Shown piece by piece: positions 55,490 to 64,000 of a stretch of 64,000 nucleotides of DNA. The position numbers and the translations under genes were made by a program. The stretch comes from Anodontia alba (lineage: Eukaryota > Mollusca > Bivalvia > Lucinida > Lucinidae): assembly GCA_964016985.1 (NCBI GenBank), contig OZ024827.1, positions 78,629,835 to 78,693,834 of the forward strand. The letters are read 5' to 3'. Position 1 is the stretch's first letter. The number at the start of each line of letters is the position of its first letter. The notes under the pieces are model-generated. The model saw nothing but the letters and a program-made list of their open reading frames with translations, had not been told where the DNA came from and searched no databases.

Positions 55490-57427
55490 CACATTCTGAA
55501 AACGGGTCTACTTAACAAGGAAATAATCCCCCTGGAAGCACATTCTATCCTTTGAAGTAGATCCTTTTCTGTAGACCCCCTTAAAAAAGAAAAAAAACTT
55601 ACCATGAGAGCGAAGTCTAGACACCTTTTCAGCAGAGCCATAAATAGCAGTAAACCGAGGGAGCAGGAAGTCAATAAAGTTGTCTCCTTTGTTATAATAT
55701 GGCAGAAAATGCATCGAGCGTATGCATTCCAATTAAATAGAACAGAAGACAATGATCATGAATCGATACAATTACCTAACAACACCTTCCGTCCAAGACA
55801 TCAAAAGGGAAAAAAAGGACACACTCAAAGCAACGGCACCACAATCAAAACACTAAAGCAGAAAACCAAACGTATAGTTTTTGTTTTGTTTGTTTATTTT
55901 TATTTCAAAAAAAATAGGCCAAACGGCTATCCAAAATTAAAGACAGTTCACCAGAACATACATGCAAAGACATACAATGACATAAATAGTAAACCACAAT
56001 AGAAGCACCGCCTTGCAACGGTCAGTAAAAATATTAATGGGGCCTTAAATTTATTTTACGTGGCCATAACCCTCACCCTTAGTTCTGTCGTGGTATATGC
56101 AGGACATGTGTTCAGTCCGCGGGAAGGGTTCCTATATCATCAGTGCGACATCTCCGAGAACATAAAAATCAAACGAATACAGAGATGAAAAAACAATGAA
56201 GAAATAACAGAAATGCAGAAGCAAAAGAAAACCAACAGTTGGATTCCGCTGGGCCCGACTAGAGCCAGAGCATCAGGCTTTAAAGTCTTTTGGCCGGAGC
56301 CGTCATAGAATCTGAGGCCGACCCACCGGCGTGCAACCAAATGGGGTAGCAAAGTTATTAACCGTGATTAGGTTAACTACCATGCATGAGGTCTGTCGTA
56401 TTATATTTATGTTGTACGCAATCTTTATACATGAATATCAAAGATTGATTTTATGAAATTGAGTGCTAAAACCATTGCAAGCATATATTTTTCTGAATTT
56501 ATATATTAAGTCACCATTAAATTTATATTTCGTTAGGCCTTGTTGTAGAAGAAATTTAAGTCCAACTTTGAAGTTTGAAACTAAATCGAAATGATTTCTA
56601 TAAAATTCAGAAAAGGCTTTACGGAGTTTATGGTACCGATAACCCTGATTTAGAAGTTAAGCAGTTGATAATTTATTTAGAGTGTTGAAGCCAGTAACAT
56701 GACTAGACACTCTGGCAATCCGAATTAGTTGCGAGATATAAACACTACAGGATGCTCGATGAGGAACATGATCAAACCCACGTGTCTGTTTGTCTGCTTT
56801 TACATTACACGTGAAAAAAAACAAATTCATTATTTAGATGTGGAAATAGAGACATACGTCAAGAAACGAGGGGCTATCCTCATAGTATTTTTATTTCTCT
56901 ATCAAAAACATATACTGTGGGTATCAAAAGCACCTCGGTGAGGCGCATCAGAAGCCAAAAGGACAAAGTACGCACAATATATTTTTTAGAGAGATAAGTA
57001 AACTATCTATCATTACTTTTCTGTTGAAAGAAAAGCAAATGTAGATCTTAGACCAGTATATTTCATTTATGAAATTTGTACCTACAAATAGAAACTTGAA
57101 GGAAAGTCTTTCAATGCAAGTTTTATACCTGTAGGTAGATTATTATCTGGGGTTAAAATCACTTGTCATGGGTACATTTTACTGGCCTGCTCTTGTGTTG
57201 CTATGGATAGGGCATAACTCAACTCTCTAAAGATAATGATATCTTTAAAAAGTTGAATTATGTCTTATGTTCCGCATTCCGTCCAAATGTTGAACCAGTT
57301 GCAGATTATTAACATGATTTTTTTTGGAGTTTTCTGTAAATATCGTATTCAGTCATGTCGCTTTTCTAACTAGCAATTTTCTTCGTTTCGATGCGGTGCC
57401 CATGGAAATTATTGTTGGTATTCTGCC
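55490..57427. other. Intronic stretch with repeat debris
   Basis: An open frame at 55604-56002 is Lys-rich and shows no domain. A palindrome-containing element near 56870-56990 (aaaaacatatactgtgggtat, cacctcggtgaggcgc) is structurally like MITE family A but too diverged to assign. 56779-56820 holds the first copy of a 42-bp direct repeat. Confidence 0.5.
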
Positions 57428-58238
57428 ATGGTTTATTTCATGAAGTCTCTCTCACGTGAAAATCAGGCTGACATTATTGAGGCTTTCAATTCATCAACTT
57501 CAACATACCTTGACGATTTACTAAATATTGACAATATTTACTTTGACCAAATGGTGGACAGGATATCACGTGTCTGTTTGTCTGCTTTTACATTACACGT
57601 GAAAAAAATAGAGCAAATTAAATAGAGCAAATTCTTCCGATACCGAGGCACCTGTTTTGGATTTGTATCTATGTATATCTAACGGTACAGTTTCCACCAA
57701 ACTTTATGATAAACGGGACGATTTTGATTTTGATATAGTCAATTTCCCTTTTCTGGATGGCGATGTCCCCCGACGTACCTCATATGGGGTATACATATCT
57801 CAACTTATAAGATTCGCCAGAGCTTCTTCAAATCTTAATGACTTTAACTACCGTAATAAAGCCCTTACTGCCAAACTTCTTGGGCAGGGCTATCGTTATT
57901 TAAAACTTCGTAAGGCGTTTTCGAAATTTTATCGCAGATACAGTGCCTTGTTAGTAAAATATAGCGTCAGTCTGAAAACACTTCTGCAACAAGGTATATC
58001 GGAACCCGAATTTTACGGTGACTTAGTGTACAGATTTAGAAAAATTGTAGGTAAATCTAACCTTTCGGAGCAATTCAGAAAACTTATAAACCGTTATAAA
58101 AGAATTGGCTATAGCCTGGATATTATGCGGCAGACTGCATGCCTAGTTGTCAACCCAATCATTGTTGATGGCTATGCTTCACTCTTTAATTGCACGACGG
58201 CGGTTCGGGCCTCAGACTCAATGACGGCCTCTTCGTAA
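57428..58238 (+). pseudogene. Reverse-transcriptase C-terminal fragment, retroelement relic 1
   Basis: The first frame (57428-57625) contains STSTYLDDLLNIDNIYFDQM, whose YLDD is the catalytic box of a reverse transcriptase. It is then broken by a 42-nt foreign piece. The second frame (57657-58238) continues LDLYLCISNGTVSTKLYDKR, IVNFPFLDGDVPRRTSYGV and YRRYSALLVKYSVSLK to about residue 190. The upstream palm and fingers are absent, so it is 5'-truncated. The arrangement after YxDD (FLD-L--G---TKLY-K) resembles Penelope-like elements, but I cannot fix the class. The 3' UTR follows to 58800. Confidence 0.75.
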
Positions 58239-58800
58239 AAATTTAACCAGTGGGTTGGGGCTTGACGATATGTCTTTGGCTTGGCCCGCCGTGGTTCAAC
58301 TATTGGTTTTCATTTACTCTGGCATACAGTAGAATCAGCCATGAGTACTCGTCTTTGTTTATTATAGTGATTAATTTGATCTTTATGTTTTCGCTTTGAT
58401 GCATTGACTGAGTTGGGAGCCTTTATGCCAACCGAATTTTTATGTATTTCTGTATTAAGAGCAGCATCTGGACCTAGGGTGAAGTTAGCTAGCTGTAAAA
58501 GTGCTTTAAACCCCCCGGTGGTTTACTCTACCGACCGTTCTAAGGCGGTGGTCCCGGTGTTAGTCTAGTACGAGGTGATTTGTTGTATGTTTTTCCGTGT
58601 GTCATTTTGTTCTTGTGTTTTTCAGTCCTTTTAGTATTGCGATTACCTCGCTTGGGGAAGAGAGAGCTTTTCTTAATGCTTTTCGTACGTTTGTTCAGTT
58701 TGTGCTTGTTTAGATTTGTCGGTTCCTCTTCCTCTGGGGGTCTGGGAAGGGCTGCGGTTTGTGATTGTGGCACTCCCTGGACTTTTCTCTTACCTTTTTT
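58239..58800 (+). mobile_element. 3' untranslated tail of the retroelement
   Basis: Continues from the reverse-transcriptase relic through taccgaccgttctaaggcgg, gcgattacctcgcttgggg and gggaagggctgcggtttgtg to cttacctttttt at 58800. The same terminal T-run ends the copies at 10231, 34839, 35144 and (reversed) about 59958. It has no poly(A). Confidence 0.72.
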
Positions 58801-59574
58801 GATATTAAATGTAATGGTCAGACATTACGAAGTGAAAAAAATGTCTCCCGCTCTTCACCCTTTATTTGCAAAATTTTAAATATCGAGAACTATTATTTGA
58901 GCGGCGTCATGAGGAAAGGAGTATCCTGGACATATGTGATAAGCAAAGATCCGGATCAGCCAGCCACGCTGTTCTAATTGATAAAAGCATTTGCTGTATT
59001 CGTAAGTATTTCATAATTTTGAAAGCGAACAGTGAAGGCAATAATCGCACTGTGAGTACTGTCCGAATATGCCGAGATCCCTATTACCGCGGCAAAGAAT
59101 TTCATTTTATTTATAAAAATATAACATTAAAATTCTGTTCCAATCATCTTCTTCGGGAGCTATTCGCATAAAATCACGTCTTATTTTCAGATAAAGAAGA
59201 AGCAAACTTCCATTACTACCAGTCATTTGGTGTTAGTCTTCTAATTTTGTGATCATTTGAATAAAAATAAAGTGTCTTCCGTTTTTCTTTATTTTATAAT
59301 AGAGTTTAGCCTGTTATTCTTATTATATTAGATGTTTGGTGAGAAATAAGCATAAGAAACTTATCAGAGCTAACGATCCAGAGACTGACCACTATGCGAG
59401 ATTGACCATGTTAGTTTGAGTGTTTAAACAGTTTTGCATGCAGTATGGTCGCCATGATCGCACATGCCTGTTGTGGGCTAACGTACATTCTCATGAGAAT
59501 ATTAGACTGAAGTTAGTTTGACATTGTTAAGTCACGGAATTATTTCTAATAAAGTCCTGTTCTGTAAATTTCAG

Positions 59575-59689
59575 CTTACTGCGAATATCAGGGATATTAC
59601 CACAGACAGGGCGAAACATGGAATGATGGTTGTGGATTGACATGCCGCTGTGAAGACGCCGCACATCATTACTACCAGTGCTCAGACAG
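59575..59689 (+). CDS. Exon: VWC domain 6, first half
   Basis: The acceptor is gtaaatttcag and the donor gtatag; 115 nt, phase 1-2. It encodes YCEYQGYYHRQGETWNDGCG, then LTCRCEDAAHHYYQCSD, with five cysteines and W-NDGC conserved. EDAAHHYY resembles DDAAHGRY of VWC 1. Confidence 0.93.
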
Positions 59690-59750
59690 GTATAGTTATG
59701 ACCTGACTTTTTTGTAGAGTTCAGCAAATGAAGAATAGAAAAAAAATCAT

Positions 59751-60407
59751 AATTACTCGAACATCAATAGCTGATTCAAACTAATTTTTAGTCCCTTAGA
59801 AATTATTGCAATAGCTCAAGAAAACAAGTATCTAGGTATATTTTAGGGAAACGTCGATGCGATTTTAATGAGTACAACCAACATACCATTGTTTATCGTA
59901 AGAATGGAAAGACATTCCTAAATAATCCCCATCTGCCTCCTGACCTGGCGCTAAGAGTGAAAAAAGGTAAGAGAAAAGTCCAGGGAGTGCCACAATCACA
60001 AAACGCAGCCCTTCCCAGACCCCAAGAGGAAGAGGAAACCGACAAATCCAAACAAGCACAAATCGAACAAACGTACGAAAAGCACTATGATTAGCTCTCT
60101 CTTCCCCAAGCGAGGTAATCGCAATACTAGAAGGACTGAAAAACACAAGAACAAAATGACACACAGAAAGACATATAACAAATCGCCTTGTAGAATAAAC
60201 CACAAAGCAAGAAAGAGTAAGACTAACACCGGGACCACCGCCTTAGAACGGCCGGGTTAGTAGAGTAAACCACCGGGGGGGTGGGGGTGTTAAAGCACTT
60301 TTACAGCCAGCCAACTTCACCCTGGGTCTCAGTAGCTCAAACTAGCCATGTCTAGGGCAAATTTCCATGCAACCAAAGATTTTCGAGCCATTTAAAAGTG
60401 CGACTGT
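59751..60407. mobile_element. MITE family B copy split by a retroelement piece
   Basis: The left part has ctcgaacatcaatagctgattc and cctgacctggcgctaagag. The right part has agctcaaactagccatgtc and ends agtgcgactgta. The insert between is the retroelement tail at about 59958-60334. Confidence 0.65.
59958..60334 (-). mobile_element. 5'-truncated retroelement 3' end, minus orientation
   Basis: Reads from the terminal aaaaaaggtaagagaaaag inward through ccaagcgaggtaatcgcaat to ccaacttcaccctggg. It is the same 3' end as 58800, in reverse. Open frames at 59865-60238 are read-throughs. Confidence 0.7.
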
Positions 60408-60438
60408 AATTCCAGTTTGGCTTGATTTGGCACACATA

Positions 60439-60729
60439 CAGTTGACTCCCATTATCTCGACCTCGCTTATCTCGAAAAACCGCTTATCTCGAAGTGAAAA
60501 TCTGGTCGCTGCCTAAACATGAAAATCTTACAACGGGTAAAAAATATTGTGGAAAAGGGTTTTCCACAATATTATCTCTAACTTCAGGAGTCAAATTACA
60601 TAAATATTTGTTAAATGTGATTGTGCAAATTATTTTTTTCTCAATTCTGAAAATCTGATAAGTCGAGGTACGGATATCTCGAAGTAATATAGAGAGTCCC
60701 TTGGAATTCGAGATAACGAGAGTCGACTG
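60439..60729. mobile_element. MITE family C copy
   Basis: Ends cagttgactcccattatctcg and cgagataacgagagtcgactg. The left arm of the palindrome is shortened (tgtggaaaagggttttccac). Confidence 0.75.
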
Positions 60730-61015
60730 AACTATGAATTATTAATTGTACAACCTTCCTTTGCAATATAAGAAAAGGCTCATTAAGGTGTAAAGGAGCT
60801 GTGTATCCCATACAGATAGTGTACAGTCTCTGTCAAATCAACATTTGCACTGTCCGCTAACCGCATTGTCTAAACAACATAGTTGCGGTCGTAAAGTTCT
60901 TCTTTTGTTACTAATTCTCATTTTTTATATTTAATAAATGTTATGTACCAGACTGCACACTTCATGGTGGAGGCAGTTACTGTTAACAATGGATGGGGAG
61001 GGCTCAACCTGGCCC

Positions 61016-61265
61016 CGAGATTATAAAACTTTTTTTCATGCTAAACATAGCTGAGCATGAAATTTTCGCTCCTAATAAATATGAAAATGCCAAACAACAG
61101 TTTGCATTTCCTATTTATAAGCAGAGAAAATTTAATGCTCTGCTATGTTTAGAAAGAAAGAAATTGGCATTGTTAGTAATTTGAGATTTATTAGCATGGA
61201 AAATTTAGAAAAAAAATCAAGCTCAGCTGAGTTGAGCATGAAAAAAGTTTTATAACCTCGGGGCC
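61016..61265. repeat. Imperfect inverted repeat
   Basis: The left arm ggccccgagattataaaact with ttttttcatgctaaacatagc and the right arm gttttataacctcggggcc with gagcatgaaaaaa pair. An inner pair around tagcagagcatt is weaker. A probable foldback element of about 250 bp. Confidence 0.65.
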
Positions 61266-61827
61266 TGGGTATAAAGGCATCTAACGACGCACTTAATCCT
61301 GATGCATCATACAGCGTCACATTATTGTTCCCTCTCTAAAGGAGTTCCTAGCTCATAATTGGGTAAAAACAAAATACAACTTTCCGACACTTGCTCAAAA
61401 AGTCAGGACTTTGCTACAAATTGGCAAAAAATATAAGTGAAAAAGCTTATATCAGACAAATGAAAGTTTTGAGATACAGATTTAAATAAGTCAGCTGACT
61501 TTCTTCCGTATTCCGTTTGTATATATTTCATATATGGTATTTTCTGTGTTGTATTTCTCTGTCAGGAATTATTCAAATAAAATACTGTTTAAACCAAACA
61601 TAATTGAGGAAGTTAAAGCAAAAGAAAAGCACCAGTCAAACCACAGTGAGCCCAATCACAGACGCGTAATGTCAGGCTAAAGCCGTCTAAAGAATTGTCC
61701 GTCATTGAGATGATGATCCGACCACCATCTTATAGTAAAAGCTGGATCAAAGTCTCCATTAGATTAACCAGGTAGTCTTTCACAAAACATCTACATTATA
61801 GTCCATCCTTTTTAAGACATTCATATA

Positions 61828-62557
61828 GTCAAACATCTATAGGACAATAGAAATTTGTTCTAGACGTGGGTAGTTGGAACCAATGAAGGTAAATCATAGC
61901 GCCATGTCAGGAGGAAGGAAATAATTTTTGGATTTTAGCTCTTATATAAAATAATATGGGGATCAAACATGGTTTTCCATGCATTAACATTCGCCAGATC
62001 AAAGGGACCTGGCGAATGTTATGCATTGAAAAACCATGTTCGATCGCTGTTATTGGATAAAAACTGAAAACATTTGCTACATTTCGCGTTATTTCCTGCA
62101 CTATTTTGTTTCGCCTTTTCACCGATGTCTCGCGAACGCAATTTCCACGGACTATGCTCGTTCTAGGGCCGGGCAGTTCACATCTCGTAACGGTAGCAAA
62201 TCTGTGGCCCCGGTACGATCATATTGAAAGTTGCATAGCCGTGCATTAACAGCGCGTGAATTGCCTTGTTAATACACGGCTTTTCGCCGGTTAATGCACG
62301 TCTGTTAATAACGTGCGACACTGATTGTTATGCAATAATAATATGTTGAGTGTATTCATTAGAATCACCTCAATGAGGTAATTTTAATGAGTACACACAA
62401 CATTCCTTTTCTTGATAAAATAATAACATTCCCTATATATCCTTCAATATATGTCTGCTTGCGCAAACGGGAGAATTTCCTAGGGGTTCGAAAAGGAGTT
62501 CGAATCATCAATGGTAAACGGGCCAATGTTCGCATCACTGAAGTTTACTGCAATTAT
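61828..62557. mobile_element. MITE family B copy split by element D
   Basis: The left part has gccatgtcaggaggaagg and ctcttatataaaataatatg. The right part has atatgttgagtgtattcattagaatcacc and ggagttcgaatcatcaatgg. Element D lies between with a 9-bp duplication. Confidence 0.62.
61959..62336 (+). mobile_element. Element D copy
   Basis: Starts gggatcaaacatgg and ends ttatgcaat. It is flanked by aataatatg at 61950-61958 and 62337-62345, the clearest target duplication of this family. It is nested inside a family B MITE. Confidence 0.8.
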
Positions 62558-62995
62558 GCTACTGAATATTCGTAAAATTCAGACTTATCAACAACTCATT
62601 GGAGATTGTAAACCACGTCACTTTTAAACTTGGGTTCTGATAACCCCTGATGAAGCATATCACGGCGTCTGAGCAGGGTCTATTTTATTGTAAACCCCAC
62701 ATACTGTATTTTTTTTATTTAAGCACATTCACAGAAAGTATAAGATAAAGAGTAGGGTGAGCGAATATTTACTAGCGTAAATACGGTATCAAAGATTTAT
62801 CAAATTCACAATTTCTGAAATTGAAAATTTGAGTCGACTGGCGGTTTGACAGAACCCCCGAACTTCTCTGGATCCATTCCTAGTCCGACCAGGGTCTTTA
62901 TTGTTTTTATATTATACAATAAGGTCTTTTTGGTTTTCTTCGTATTATTTATGTGTTGCTGATAAATTTTTTCACACAGCCTACTATATTTTTAG

Positions 62996-63204
62996 ATGTC
63001 CTAAATACGACAACGTACCTATTTCATGCACATTTGTGCCAGATCCGAAAGACCCAACTTGTTGTCGAGTCCCGTCTTGCCAAGGGACATCAGGAACAGG
63101 TACCGGCGGGTCTGGGGTTCCACAAGGGTTCACTGGATCTTTCGTTGGATACGGACGACCACCTAACATTGACCCGAGCTCACTAGCTAGTACTTTATAC
63201 CGAA
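62996..63204 (+). CDS. Exon: VWC domain 6, second half, with Gly-rich tail
   Basis: The acceptor is ctatatttttag and the donor gtgagt; 209 nt, phase 2-1. It encodes RCPKYDNVPISCTFVPDPKD, then PTCCRVPSCQG, closing the VWC. The spacer reads GTSGTGTGGSGVPQGFTGSF, then VGYGRPPNIDPSSLAS. It ends in phase 1, so at least one more exon follows beyond the window. Confidence 0.93.
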
Positions 63205-63245
63205 GTGAGTATCTTTGTATTATATGTACACTTAGTGGGATCAAT

Positions 63246-63391
63246 CATCACGTTAGCATACCTATATAATTTTGACCCCCTTAAACCCCACTTTTATATA
63301 GTAAAACTGGGGTTTACAGGGGTATGCATTATTTTTCTTATTTCTGCTTAAAAACATAGATTGTGGGTACTCGTTAGAACCGCCTCGTCGC
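63246..63391 (+). mobile_element. MITE family A, 5' half only
   Basis: Starts catcacgttagcatacctat and runs to gaaccgcctcgtcg. It then switches abruptly to the retroelement tail in minus orientation. The break falls at the centre of the MITE palindrome. Confidence 0.8.
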
Positions 63392-63800
63392 AATGCTAAA
63401 AGACTGAAAAACACAATAAAAAAATAACACAAAACAAATCGCCTCGCAGAATAAACCACAAAGCATCAAAGAGTAAGACTAACACCGTGACCACCGCCTT
63501 AGAACGGGCAGTAGAATAAACCACCGAGTGGGGGCGGTGGTTTAAAGCACTTTTACAGCTAGCCAACTTCAACCTGGGTTCCGATGCTACTCTTAATACA
63601 GAAATACATAAAAATTTGGTTCGCATAAAGGATCACAACTCAGTCAATGCATCAAAGTAAAAACATAAAAATCAAATTAATCACAGTGATAAACAGACGA
63701 GTACTCATAGATAATTCTACTGTATGCCAGAGTAAATGAAAACCAAAAGTTGAACCACGGCGGGCCAAGCTAAAGACATATTGTCAAGCCCCAACCCACT
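63392..63800 (-). mobile_element. Retroelement 3' region, minus orientation, missing its very end
   Basis: Begins caatgctaaaagactgaaaa and continues through accaccgccttagaacggg, ccaacttcaacctgggttcc and ccaccgcgggccaag-like sequence to caagccccaacccact. It matches 58239-58630 reversed. The last 170 nt of the element, including the T-run, are absent at the junction with the MITE. Confidence 0.68.
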
Positions 63801-64000
63801 AGTCCAATTCTGGTTACTTTGAAGAACGAATACCGCTTAAGCCGATGCTAGATGGCTTATACAGTCCCGCAAACTTCATAGCTGTATACAAAGAAAACGT
63901 AATAAAACCGAGTCTCGAATTTTTGGTTTTCTGTGTTTCATTGTTTTACTGTATAGGACGTGCACAGAGCGAGTAGAAATACCCTTTATTACTGGCACAT

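Noticed and set aside
55604..56002. 132-residue plus-strand frame
   Set aside because: Low-complexity, Lys-rich, with no domain and no splice context in phase with the gene.
58866..59171. 101-residue plus-strand frame after the retroelement tail
   Set aside because: No recognisable domain, and it lies in repeat debris.

Overview
The window is intron-rich, AT-rich and packed with repeats, and it looks like animal nuclear DNA. The repeat types, the extracellular vWA/ShKT/VWC gene and the reverse-transcriptase relics suggest a bivalve mollusc, possibly a heterodont clam. That taxonomic call is inference.

Almost the whole window is one plus-strand gene that is open at both ends. I reconstructed 23 coding exons between 2386 and 63204 from splice signals, reading phase and domain homology. 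Their phases agree throughout, and they sum to 3723 nt (1241 codons, about 6% of the window). In order the protein carries: the C-terminal half of a vWA domain; a Thr/Pro linker; two complete vWA domains with intact MIDAS residues; two ShKT domains; two VWC domains; a third ShKT; a nine-residue linker; and four more VWC domains joined by Gly/Pro-rich spacers. Every domain border is a phase-1 intron, and every VWC is split by a phase-2 intron at the same place. This is a classic exon-shuffled, serially duplicated extracellular protein. A matrix role (shell, byssus, mantle or haemolymph) is plausible but not shown. The signal peptide, first exon and terminus lie outside the window.

The introns are mostly transposable elements and satellites. 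The dominant one is a roughly 280-bp foldback MITE (family A) with 25 recognisable copies. Others are two mariner-type TA-target MITE families (B and C), a 350-400 bp element with 6-9 bp target duplications (D), a hairpin element of about 107 bp (G), two tRNA-derived SINEs with intact target duplications, a decayed mariner at 37602-38889, and several 5'-truncated copies of one retroelement whose 3' end is a T-run rather than poly(A). Tandem arrays lie at 3650-4340, 22740-23570, 26290-27370, 33558-36336 and 37295-39220.

The observations most worth a second look are these. Family G copies have identical size and termini but co-varying palindromic arms. Mobile-element edges lie 9-19 nt from the 3' splice site of three exons. 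One VWC exon has a duplicated acceptor whose upstream copy would create an immediate stop. Four perfect AGGTCAnnnTGACCT palindromes sit in one repeat element. A 42-bp direct repeat has been pasted into a reverse-transcriptase reading frame. I see no second functional protein-coding gene on either strand.
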